From: Methanobacteriota archaeon
Lineage (GTDB): Archaea > Thermoplasmatota > E2 > DHVEG-1
Length of the DNA stretch: 6,478 nt
Assembly (NCBI GenBank): GCA_026394435.1
Contig: JAPKYG010000009.1
Location: 1-6,478 of the forward strand
Reading direction: 5' to 3'
Below are positions 1 to 5,712 of this stretch, one piece after another. Every line of letters starts with the position of its first letter. Positions within the stretch are counted from its first letter, which is position 1. The position numbers were made by a program, and so were the translations under genes. The notes beneath the pieces were generated by a model. It saw only the letters and a program-made list of their open reading frames with translations. It did not search any database and was not told where the DNA came from.

Positions 1-1
1 A

Positions 2-87
2 CGCCGAGGAGGAGATTTGAACTCCTGCGGAGCGGATGCCCCACGAGCTTTCCAGGCTCGCGCCGTACCGGTCTGAGCCACCTCGGC
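2..87 (-). tRNA. tRNA-Ser (anticodon GGA), class II
   Basis: Read on the minus strand, this folds into a complete class II tRNA. The acceptor stem GCCGAGG/CCTCGGC is perfect (7 bp) and the discriminator is G73, as expected for serine. The T arm AGGAG-TTCAAAT-CTCCT is perfect. The anticodon stem CGAGC/GCTCG encloses the loop CTGGAAA, giving anticodon GGA, which reads UCC and UCU. The long variable arm pairs GGGGC with GCTCC around the loop ATCC, which is the serine identity feature. The D arm is short (GCT/GGC), as is usual for tRNA-Ser. The base after G73 is T, so CCA is not encoded and must be added by the CCA-adding enzyme. The gene lies 29 bp downstream of the cbf5 stop on the same strand. 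No intron is present. Confidence 0.97.
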
Positions 88-114
88 AAAAACAAAGGCC
101 GCAATACCATTCCT

Positions 115-130
115 GTTTATGTCTTTTTCC
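115..130 (-). promoter_or_regulatory. Candidate BRE/TATA promoter for tRNA-Ser, overlapping the cbf5 stop codon
   Basis: On the minus strand a purine-rich BRE-like run GGAAAAAG (130-123) is followed by the AT-rich ACATAAAC (122-115). A start about 26 nt downstream of the centre of that element would fall near position 92, just before the tRNA 5' end at 87. The element overlaps the last three sense codons and stop codon of cbf5. Spacing is the main support and the TATA match is imperfect. The tRNA could instead be cut from the operon transcript. Confidence 0.35.
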
Positions 131-1118
131 AGATAGACGGATACGTCCCTTTATTCATCAACACGCGCTCCAGGCTTGCACAAATACCTGTGTCTTTTTC
201 AATAACTTGTTCAGAGGAAACCTCCATCTTCACGAGCGCAACCCCTTCACCTTTCAACGACACCACTGCTGCAATCTCACCTTTCTTGATATCATCATCA
301 ATTTCAACAACCCCTGGCATCGCAAGGTTCGCACCATGACACAAGGCATCCACCGCAGAATCACGCACCACAATCTTCGGAACAACATCTAAAAGTCGTT
401 CCATTGAGAGAATCGTCTTCCGTAGCTCGGTGTCATCACCGTCTTCCTTCCAAAAGAAAAAAGCATCCTTCAAATCCTGCAACGTGACCACTGTTCCTTC
501 TGTAATATTTCCTACTCTAGTCCGTCTCAATTCAGCCAACTGCGCGCCACACCCCAACTTCTTGCCGATATCAACACACAAGGTTCGAATATACGTCCCT
601 GCCTCACACCCGACACGGAACAACACCTCAGTATCATGCACCTCAAGAACCTCAAGGTAGTACACCTCTCGTGTCCGCCGTACCCGTTTCACCGCGGAAC
701 GCAATGGTGGCATCTGAGAAATCTCCCCAACGAAACTCTTACAGACCTCACGGATTTTCTTTTCCTCTACATGCTTATGAAGTTTCATCAGAGCAACATA
801 TTCCTTCCCAGCAACGAGAAGTACCTGCAATGCACGAGCGGCATCACCAAGGGCAACCGGAAGCACACCGGTCACAGCAGGATCAAGGGTCCCTCCATGC
901 CCTGCTTTTTCAATCTCTAAAATTTCTTTGACCCAGGAGACAACCTGATGAGACGTCGGACCCGCTGGTTTATCAAGATTAATAAAACCATTTTTCAACA
1001 GCTCTCTTACGGTCCGTTCACCAGGGGCTTTTCCATAGTGTGAATTTGTCTTCGCAGTAACTTTAATCAATCGCTTCCGCTGTTTCAATGATGGTAACAT
1101 ATGTGTTTTCTCAGTCAT
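117..1118 (-). CDS. cbf5: Archaeal Cbf5: H/ACA RNP and tRNA pseudouridine synthase (TruB family)
   Basis: Catalytic subunit of archaeal H/ACA ribonucleoproteins, which isomerises uridine to pseudouridine in rRNA with Nop10, Gar1, L7Ae and guide RNAs. In the family it can also act without a guide on U55 of tRNA. The protein has 333 residues, normal for Cbf5. The N-terminal segment includes INLDKPAGPTSH (46-57). The catalytic motif HGGTLDPAVTG (74-84) carries the nucleophile Asp79, followed by the family pattern LPVALGDAAR. Further catalytic-domain motifs are MPPLRSAVKR (136-145) and GTYIRTLCVDIG (174-185). A PUA RNA-binding domain spans about 248-325 and the typical ending YPSIWKK follows. A GTG lies two codons upstream at 1124, but the ATG at 1118 has a GGTGA ribosome site at good spacing, so I chose it. 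It is the last protein gene of the operon, 38 bp after cmk and just before tRNA-Ser. Confidence 0.96.
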   Translation of the reverse strand: MTEKTHMLPSLKQRKRLIKVTAKTNSHYGKAPGERTVRELLKNGFINLDKPAGPTSHQVVSWVKEILEIEKAGHGGTLDPAVTGVLPVALGDAARALQVLLVAGKEYVALMKLHKHVEEKKIREVCKSFVGEISQMPPLRSAVKRVRRTREVYYLEVLEVHDTEVLFRVGCEAGTYIRTLCVDIGKKLGCGAQLAELRRTRVGNITEGTVVTLQDLKDAFFFWKEDGDDTELRKTILSMERLLDVVPKIVVRDSAVDALCHGANLAMPGVVEIDDDIKKGEIAAVVSLKGEGVALVKMEVSSEQVIEKDTGICASLERVLMNKGTYPSIWKKT

Positions 1119-1124
1119 TATCAC

Positions 1125-1129
1125 TCACC
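1125..1129 (-). promoter_or_regulatory. Ribosome binding site deciding the cbf5 start
   Basis: GGTGA on the minus strand lies six bases upstream of the ATG at 1118-1116. It matches part of the AGGAGGTGATC complement of the 16S rRNA 3' end. For the alternative GTG at 1124-1122 this site would be immediately adjacent, which is too close, so it favours the ATG. Confidence 0.6.
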
Positions 1130-1156
1130 GAATAACAGAAGGATATAAAAACTCGT

Positions 1157-1684
1157 TTATTCCTCAAGATGCTCTACAATAATCTCCATGATTTCCTCAG
1201 GAGTTTTATCCCCAGCATTAATGATGACGTCGTAAATTGAGGTATCACGTACATCGATACCATAATATTTTTTATACCTAGTTGCCTCGCTCTTCTCCCG
1301 TTTGAGGATCTCTTTTTTCCTCTTCTCAACGTCTCCTTGCTCTCGTTTCACGATACGACCAGAACGGACATTAATATCGGCATCTAACAGCACCTTCACC
1401 GCAGGAATATGGTTCTGATACGCAAGCCAGCCGGAGATCCTTCCTTCCACAATGACGTTTCCATTGCGTAAAATGCCGAGTTGATACTGATCGAGTTCCT
1501 CATCGATCTCCCGATGGGTCTCACAATACTCGCCAAACTCCTCAAGAGACATCTTATATTTCTTCGCCATCTCCCGAAAAATCTCACCAGAATACACGTA
1601 TCGCACCCCAAGTCGTTTCTCTAAAAGTCTCGCGACTGTTGTTTTACCGGTTCCTGGAAGACCACTAATGGTGATCGTTGTCAT
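1157..1684 (-). CDS. cmk: Archaeal cytidylate (CMP) kinase
   Basis: Phosphorylates CMP (and probably dCMP) with ATP to the diphosphate in the cytoplasm, supplying pyrimidine nucleotides. The 175-residue length fits the short archaeal Cmk family, which is smaller than bacterial Cmk. The P-loop GLPGTGKTT covers residues 8-16 with Lys14. SGEIFREMA (32-40) is the usual nucleotide-monophosphate-binding helix region. IVEGRISGW (78-86) is the second characteristic core segment. The stretch KREKSEATRYKKYYGID (128-144) is the family's lid/arginine region, and SIYDVIIN (149-156) follows. The ATG start has AGGGG overlapping the upstream stop codon as a ribosome site. The gene begins 7 bp after the Emc3-like gene and precedes cbf5 by 38 bp. 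In many euryarchaea L34e and L14e genes flank cmk; neither is present here. Adenylate kinase-like activity is possible but less likely, because adkA is two genes upstream. Confidence 0.92.
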   Translation of the reverse strand: MTTITISGLPGTGKTTVARLLEKRLGVRYVYSGEIFREMAKKYKMSLEEFGEYCETHREIDEELDQYQLGILRNGNVIVEGRISGWLAYQNHIPAVKVLLDADINVRSGRIVKREQGDVEKRKKEILKREKSEATRYKKYYGIDVRDTSIYDVIINAGDKTPEEIMEIIVEHLEE

Positions 1685-1691
1685 AGTTCCC

Positions 1692-2360
1692 CTATTTCGG
1701 AGACGGTCTGATGGTTTTTCTCATGTTCTGCCACCAGTTCGACCAGCTGATCCATTTTAAACCCTGTCGTATCAGCTGACCCGCTAAAAACGAGAAAATC
1801 ATGTAGAGTAAAAACCAGTTTGACATGATAAAACTTGCCCGCTCAAATAAGGAGATACCGCTCCCCCAGGGGACCGTAAAGAAAGAATAATGAACAATAC
1901 TCCCTAAAAAATAGGTAAGCCAGATGAAAATCGGCGCGATGAAGATAAACAGGAAGAACATCGACTTCATCATCCCACCGGAGGATTGGGTGGTCATCTT
2001 CATGATCTGCGGCTGCATCTTCATAAGTTTCTGTAAACGATTGGTGTTGCCTTCCTTTCTTGCTTTGGTGATTTCTTTATTGAATGCCTTGCTTGCTTCC
2101 TGTGCCTGGCCCATTGCTTTCCAGTTGGTAAACAAATGAGTGAAAAACGATGAAAGAAACACAACAATGACTCCAGCAAGCACTATGGTGAGCAACGGGT
2201 TTGCTCCGCCGAACCCGATAAGAGGTGCAAACGCGGAATTAAGTGAGAGTGCGATCACGTTTCTAATATTTGCATCACCAAAGATTAAAATCATGACAAA
2301 GAGAAGAAGCATAAGGAGGAGCATTTGTCCTGCCTGGGCGAAGTCATCTAGTTTTCTCAT
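1692..2360 (-). CDS. Emc3/TMCO1-like membrane protein insertase (DUF106, Oxa1 superfamily)
   Basis: Predicted integral membrane protein of 222 residues in the archaeal DUF106 family, related to Emc3, TMCO1 and Get1 in eukaryotes and more distantly to YidC/Oxa1. These proteins help insert membrane segments. Visible features are a hydrophobic N-terminal segment (about 12-29), a strong membrane segment (about 55-77), a charged region with coiled-coil character (about 80-121, with basic residues and the run KLMKMQPQIMKM), a Met/Phe-rich membrane segment (about 131-153), and a last membrane segment (about 178-197) followed by a Trp-rich, basic tail. The cytosolic coiled coil between the first and second core helices and the methionine-rich stretch are family hallmarks. 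The start codon overlaps the adkA stop by four bases (ATGA), which suggests translational coupling. Its place behind secY supports work beside the Sec translocon. Function is inferred from family and context. Confidence 0.88.
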   Translation of the reverse strand: MRKLDDFAQAGQMLLLMLLLFVMILIFGDANIRNVIALSLNSAFAPLIGFGGANPLLTIVLAGVIVVFLSSFFTHLFTNWKAMGQAQEASKAFNKEITKARKEGNTNRLQKLMKMQPQIMKMTTQSSGGMMKSMFFLFIFIAPIFIWLTYFLGSIVHYSFFTVPWGSGISLFERASFIMSNWFLLYMIFSFLAGQLIRQGLKWISWSNWWQNMRKTIRPSPK

Positions 2361-2905
2361 CGTATCACAGGCTCAGCTTCTTTTACTGCGGCATCGAGTG
2401 CATTGTCATGGTTGAACACGATTTTCACGGTTGCGCCGGTGAGTGTGGCATATGACATGGCTACTGCACGGTTCATCATCTGATGCTCCGCGATTTTTTC
2501 AACAGAATCAGGATCCCGGTTCCGTGTCGTATCTTTTGCTCGTCTGTTGAAGATTTCTTGTGGATCTGCTTCAACAATGATGATAGCGGTCGGGTTTAAT
2601 TTCCGTAACACCCATTCTGGTAACCCTGGCATGTATCCTTTCGGTGTTTTCACGGTACAATGCGTGTCGAGGATGACGTTCTTCATTTTGCCGACTTTCT
2701 CAGCGGTTTTTATCTGAAGTTGTTTCTGCTGATCCAGGGTGAGCTTTCTCATCTCATCGCGATCTTTCACTAGTCCAAGTTCTTTTGCGATATCGATCAT
2801 GACGGTCCCGAAGGTGACAAATTGAATGTCCATTCCTTCCGCTGCTTTCTGCATCACCGTGGTTTTTCCCACTCCAGGTATCCCGGTCACGACAATGACT
2901 CCCAT
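2357..2905 (-). CDS. adkA: Archaeal adenylate kinase (AdkA type)
   Basis: Converts ATP + AMP to two ADP in the cytoplasm. The protein has 182 residues from the chosen start and belongs to the short archaeal AdkA family, which differs from bacterial Adk. The P-loop GIPGVGKTT is at 8-16 with Lys14. VTFGTVMIDIAKELG (30-44) fits the AMP-binding helix. ILDTHCTVKTPKGYMPGLP (78-96) is the highly recognisable AdkA signature, including the conserved DTH. VEADP (111-115) and RRAKDTTRNRD (121-131) form the region before and within the lid. A GTG at 2917 shares one base with the secY stop codon and would add four residues, but the ATG at 2905 has GAGG six bases upstream, so I chose it. The C-terminus overlaps the next start by four bases. 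It keeps the conserved secY-adkA pairing, as in many archaea and bacteria. Confidence 0.94.
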   Translation of the reverse strand: MGVIVVTGIPGVGKTTVMQKAAEGMDIQFVTFGTVMIDIAKELGLVKDRDEMRKLTLDQQKQLQIKTAEKVGKMKNVILDTHCTVKTPKGYMPGLPEWVLRKLNPTAIIIVEADPQEIFNRRAKDTTRNRDPDSVEKIAEHQMMNRAVAMSYATLTGATVKIVFNHDNALDAAVKEAEPVIR

Positions 2906-2911
2906 GGTCTT

Positions 2912-2915
2912 CCTC
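2912..2915 (-). promoter_or_regulatory. Ribosome binding site deciding the adkA start
   Basis: GAGG within TGAGGA on the minus strand lies immediately after the secY stop codon and six bases before the ATG at 2905-2903. This spacing is ideal for that ATG. The upstream GTG at 2917-2915 overlaps the site itself, so it is unlikely to be the main start. Confidence 0.65.
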
Positions 2916-2916
2916 A

Positions 2917-4464
2917 CTATTCAGCTCCGAAGAATCCTCTCAGAATCGGATGCATCTCCATAGCTTGTTCTTTTGCAATCTGCTCATACATTTGAATCAT
3001 GATACCGACCGTCAGTAGCACTCCTGTACCACTTGCGTTTCCTATGGTACCAACTGCGTCAGCACACGCTGCCAGGGCACCGACCGCGGCACCACCAATC
3101 ACGGTCACAACCGGAATGTATCGTTCAAGTACTCTGCCTAAGACCCGTGGGTCACGTCTGAACCCAGGCATGACCATACCTGATTGTTGAATCTGTTTTG
3201 CAACATCATTCGGACCCATATTTGTAGTTTCAATCCAGAATTTCGCAAACAACACAGATCCGAAGATCATGATCGATAAATAAATAACAGCCTTAGCTGC
3301 AAATTGCCATGGCGCATGACCACCAGACCCTCCGCTGATAATTGGCATTAGCCAGCTGTTCACACCATTGAGGTTTGACAGATACCACGCTCCTCCAGCA
3401 TACGGCATGGTTGAACCACCGGTCGTATCATATGCACCAATCCACCATTGATGTCCTATGCCTGGTAAACCCTGCAGTCCAGGGTGCGTATAGAATAACA
3501 ACGCAAACATGTTCACATTTGCTAACAATGCTGACATCAGAATGACTGGAATGTTCGAAGCATAGATCAATCGTATCGGATACCGCCCCCGAGCGCCTCG
3601 CACCTTCGCATGTGCAAGCGGCAATTCAATTCGTGATGATTCTGTGAACGTCACAATGAGGAAGATTGCGATGGTACCGAGCAATGGTACAATCGCATTC
3701 TGAAATCCCCCATGACCGATAAACAGAATTTGGAATCCACCATCCACCATCTCGCCAAGGTTCATCTGAGATGCAAGGTAGTACGTCCCCGGGATGGTCC
3801 CTGCGGGAGGATTCGAGACGCTAAGCGGCTGAGAACCCTGTCCGGGTAACCAGTTAAAGAGCCCGGTGAAGATGGATTGCGACACACCAGCAGCAATAAA
3901 CATGGAGATACCAGAGCCAATACCCCATTTCGAGATAAGCTCATCCATCATGAAGACAAGATATGCTCCCAATGACAACTGTAAAATGATAATCAGATCT
4001 GCTACCCCTCTCCCGCCCACCATCGCAGTGAGACCATCAGTGGGACTGAGATATCCATACACCTGAGGAATTGCTTCAATGAAGATCATGGCTATTACGA
4101 GGACTTTCTGAGTTCCCTGATAAATCGCCTTGTCCTCTTTTTTCGTTAAATCGAGTTTAACGATTTTGGCACCAACGAAGAGCTGAAGAATGATTGACGC
4201 CGTCACAATCGGACCAATACCCAGATGCATGATCGAACCTGATGCCCCGGCCATAATTGCACGATAACTGGCAAACATATCCAGGACTTGCCCGCTAACC
4301 CCATAAATCATAACGTTTGTTAAAATGAAATAAAGGATTAAACAGAGGACAGTCCAGAAAATCTTTGATCGAAAATTCACATGAACCTCTGGCTTTTGCA
4401 CTGCAGGCCAGCGTTCAATGAGTGGTTTTAAGACATATAGACGGCTCTTTTTCTCTTCTGCCAT
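2917..4464 (-). CDS. secY: Protein translocase subunit SecY (Sec61 alpha), with enlarged external loops
   Basis: Pore-forming subunit of the Sec translocon in the cytoplasmic membrane. It moves unfolded proteins outward and releases membrane helices sideways, together with SecE and Sec61-beta. At 515 residues it is about 80 longer than the 436-residue Methanocaldococcus jannaschii SecY. Ten membrane segments are visible at about 34-56, 82-97, 119-138, 152-173, 184-204, 256-275, 303-326, 387-409, 448-469 and 476-495. The plug region is about 58-78, and GIGPIVTASIILQL (82-95) is the family signature of helix 2b. Cytosolic ribosome-binding loops are 276-302 (basic, RGARGRYP) and 410-447 (GFRRDPR). 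The extra length lies mainly in the 205-255 and 327-386 external loops, rich in Gly, Pro, Trp and Tyr. The ATG start is 11 bp after the rpl15 stop, with a weak AAGGG site. The N-terminal LIERWPAVQKPEVHV fits archaeal SecY. Confidence 0.97.
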   Translation of the reverse strand: MAEEKKSRLYVLKPLIERWPAVQKPEVHVNFRSKIFWTVLCLILYFILTNVMIYGVSGQVLDMFASYRAIMAGASGSIMHLGIGPIVTASIILQLFVGAKIVKLDLTKKEDKAIYQGTQKVLVIAMIFIEAIPQVYGYLSPTDGLTAMVGGRGVADLIIILQLSLGAYLVFMMDELISKWGIGSGISMFIAAGVSQSIFTGLFNWLPGQGSQPLSVSNPPAGTIPGTYYLASQMNLGEMVDGGFQILFIGHGGFQNAIVPLLGTIAIFLIVTFTESSRIELPLAHAKVRGARGRYPIRLIYASNIPVILMSALLANVNMFALLFYTHPGLQGLPGIGHQWWIGAYDTTGGSTMPYAGGAWYLSNLNGVNSWLMPIISGGSGGHAPWQFAAKAVIYLSIMIFGSVLFAKFWIETTNMGPNDVAKQIQQSGMVMPGFRRDPRVLGRVLERYIPVVTVIGGAAVGALAACADAVGTIGNASGTGVLLTVGIMIQMYEQIAKEQAMEMHPILRGFFGAE

Positions 4465-4475
4465 AGGAAAAACCC

Positions 4476-4880
4476 TTATTCTTCTATTTTTACTTCCCCG
4501 CCGTGCGCTGCAATCTTATCGATTGCTTTCTGCGACGCGGATTTAACCGTAATCTTATATTCGTGTTCAACGATTCCTGCACCCAACAGCTTATCAAAAC
4601 CTTCTTTTGAAAGATCAATTTCCGTCTTCCCGTGAAACTTTTCGTCCAACTGACCAACGTTAATGATTCGGTCATCCTTGACAAGACTGGGGTCTCGTTT
4701 GAACCCATGAACACCAAAATGATCAGGCATGTATTTCAGCATGTGCATGAACTTGTGTTTATGAAGCCCAGCGTTTCCTCTGCCACCTCGTAACCCTGCG
4801 CCTCGACCGCCTTTCTTTCCTTTCCCATGTGTCATGGATCCTCTGAATTTCTTAGTCTTTGTTCGTGCCACATCAATCAC
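4476..4880 (-). CDS. rpl15: Large ribosomal subunit protein uL15 (archaeal L15)
   Basis: Component of the 50S subunit that threads a basic N-terminal extension into 23S rRNA. The 134 residues are slightly short for archaeal L15. The N-terminus has FRGSMTHGKGKKGGRG (12-27) followed by GLRGGRGNAGLHKHK (29-43), the glycine- and arginine-rich rRNA-binding extension of the family. The globular part contains FGVHGFKRDP (55-64), then NVGQLDEKF (74-82) and ends with VKSASQKAIDKIAAHGGEVKI-type helix and strand. The listed start is a GTG at 4880; a second in-frame GTG at 4871 would give VARTKTKKFRGS, read with initiator Met. GTGAT just upstream could serve the second start as a ribosome site, so either is possible. 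It heads the operon with secY directly behind. L30, which usually precedes L15 in the spc operon, is not upstream. Confidence 0.95.
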   Translation of the reverse strand: MIDVARTKTKKFRGSMTHGKGKKGGRGAGLRGGRGNAGLHKHKFMHMLKYMPDHFGVHGFKRDPSLVKDDRIINVGQLDEKFHGKTEIDLSKEGFDKLLGAGIVEHEYKITVKSASQKAIDKIAAHGGEVKIEE

Positions 4881-5111
4881 ATTCCAATTTCTTCTTTGTA
4901 CTTTTTTAAGTCGAAAGCAGATAAAGTACTATATTATTATCTTTTCGGATACGTTATGAAAGATAAACAAGACGTCTAAATCACTGGTTTTTCTCATTTA
5001 TTCTATCGTCTCGAGTCTATTTTCATCCTCGGTGTCATCTCATAAGATTTTATGGAACACCACATTGGTTATTTTTGTTAGGGTCAATAGTTGAAGAGTT
5101 TTTAAACCATT
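4881..5111. other. AT-rich intergenic region between the NYN gene and rpl15
   Basis: This 231-bp gap is the longest non-coding stretch in the window. I found no convincing gene: the best minus-strand reading frame starting with ATG near 5038 is only 11 codons long and has no ribosome site. It contains two TATA-like elements near rpl15 and an 8-bp palindrome AGACGTCT at 4970-4977, about 20 bp upstream of the better one. No clear hairpin terminator follows the NYN gene. Motifs resembling C/D boxes (GAGATGA, AGGATGA) occur near 5019-5044, but no CTGA D box is placed to complete an sRNA. Confidence 0.6.
4931..4948 (-). promoter_or_regulatory. Candidate BRE/TATA promoter of the rpl15-secY-adkA-cbf5 operon
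   Basis: On the minus strand CCGAAAA (4948-4942), a good BRE match, is followed by ATAATAATAT (4940-4931). A start about 26 nt downstream would fall near 4910, giving a leader of roughly 30 to 40 nt. A second, weaker element, TTTCGACTTAAAAAAG (4916-4901), is centred about 26 nt upstream of the GTG at 4880 and would produce an almost leaderless transcript. Both suggest that rpl15 has its own promoter and does not depend on an upstream ribosomal protein operon. Confidence 0.5.
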
Positions 5112-5627
5112 CTAGTTTTTCTTTTTCTGCGTGAGTAAGTATTTGTTGTTTTTATCAAGATCAATGAACAGATCTGCGACTTCGAGGAGTTTATGAGAAG
5201 TGGTTCGTCCAAACGCCATGACCTCGGTTCTGCATCCAAGGCTTTTCGTGTGCTCCAGGAGGTCAGAGAAATCACCGTCACCGCTAATGAGGACAATGGT
5301 ATCAAGCTTTGGTGCAAGTCGCATGACATCCATGGCTATCCCGACGTCCCAGTCACCTTTCTTTGCACCCCCATAAAAAACCTGTAGCTCCTTTGATCGT
5401 ACTTCAAATCCGATTTCTTCAAGCACACTGTAAAATGTTTGTTCGTCTTTAACGTCTGCTTTGATCACATACGCAATCGCTCGTACTAGTCGTCGTTCTG
5501 CTATTGCTTCTTTTAGGAGTATTTTAAAATTTACTTTCTTGTTGTATAAGTTTTTTGCAGAATAGTACATGTTCTGAACGTCAACGAACACGCCAACACG
5601 TTGATCTCTGTTTCTTCCTTGCGACAT
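5112..5627 (-). CDS. NYN domain protein (LabA/DUF88 family), predicted PIN-like ribonuclease
   Basis: Predicted cytoplasmic protein of 171 residues made of a single NYN domain, the PIN-like fold of LabA/DUF88 proteins. It starts after a short basic N-terminus with VGVFVDVQNMYYSAKNL (11-27), where Asp16 and Asn19 form the first acidic site. KKGDWDVGIAMDVMRLA (89-105) provides Asp92, Asp94 and Asp100, and LISGDGDFSDLL (113-124) provides Asp117, Asp119 and Asp122. These clustered acids are the metal-binding site expected of an active nuclease. A final strand and helix are AFGRTTSHKLLEVADLFIDL (138-157), and the tail is lysine-rich. No extra domain (OST-HTH, zinc finger) is present. The ATG has AAGGA eight bases upstream. 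It lies 85 bp after the METTL5-like gene and 231 bp before rpl15. An RNA-processing role is inferred; the substrate is unknown. Confidence 0.85.
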   Translation of the reverse strand: MSQGRNRDQRVGVFVDVQNMYYSAKNLYNKKVNFKILLKEAIAERRLVRAIAYVIKADVKDEQTFYSVLEEIGFEVRSKELQVFYGGAKKGDWDVGIAMDVMRLAPKLDTIVLISGDGDFSDLLEHTKSLGCRTEVMAFGRTTSHKLLEVADLFIDLDKNNKYLLTQKKKN

Positions 5628-5634
5628 AGCAAGT

Positions 5635-5640
5635 TTCCTT
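5635..5640 (-). promoter_or_regulatory. Ribosome binding site of the NYN gene
   Basis: AAGGAA on the minus strand lies about eight bases upstream of the ATG at 5627-5625. It supports that start, and no other in-frame start with a site is visible nearby. Confidence 0.5.
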
Positions 5641-5670
5641 TATTATTTTGTAATCCTGTGAAAGAAACAT

Positions 5671-5693
5671 CTCTTATTATGATTTTGGTTTCC
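5671..5693 (-). promoter_or_regulatory. Candidate promoter of the NYN gene
   Basis: On the minus strand CGGAAACC, a BRE-like purine-rich run, precedes AAAATCATAATAAGAG. A start about 26 nt downstream would fall near 5651 and leave a leader of about 23 nt that contains the AAGGA site. The fit is by spacing and composition only. Read-through from the METTL5-like gene is the alternative. Confidence 0.35.
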
Positions 5694-5704
5694 GGAGTTC
5701 TATC

Positions 5705-5710
5705 AAAAAA
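5705..5710 (-). terminator. Possible T-tract terminator after the METTL5-like gene
   Basis: A run of six T residues on the minus strand begins three bases after the TGA stop of the methyltransferase gene. Archaeal RNA polymerase often stops at such T-runs without a hairpin. The run is short, so this is weak evidence. Confidence 0.25.
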
Positions 5711-5712
5711 TC

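Noticed and set aside
2..87. tRNA-Ser as an integration site for a mobile element
   Set aside because: No integrase gene or repeated copy of the tRNA 3' end occurs in the window, and the sequence beyond the tRNA 3' end is not available.
36..392. Plus-strand open frame across tRNA-Ser and the 3' end of cbf5
   Set aside because: It runs antisense to a firmly identified tRNA and to the PUA domain of cbf5, and has no recognisable domain.
430..931. Several plus-strand open frames opposite cbf5
   Set aside because: They are shadows of the cbf5 coding frame; the sequences are rich in His, Ser and Pro with no family features.
1157..2905. A nucleotide-signalling or defence cassette built from two P-loop kinases and a membrane protein
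   Set aside because: Both kinases carry clear AdkA and Cmk signatures and the membrane protein is the DUF106/Emc3 family, all in their well-known archaeal cluster order.
5019..5044. C/D box sRNA in the gap before rpl15
   Set aside because: Two near matches to the C box are present but each has a mismatch, they are too close together, and no CTGA D box follows.
5112..5627. NYN/PIN-like protein as a toxin of a toxin-antitoxin pair
   Set aside because: No small partner gene overlaps or adjoins it, and the domain is NYN/LabA type, not VapC type.
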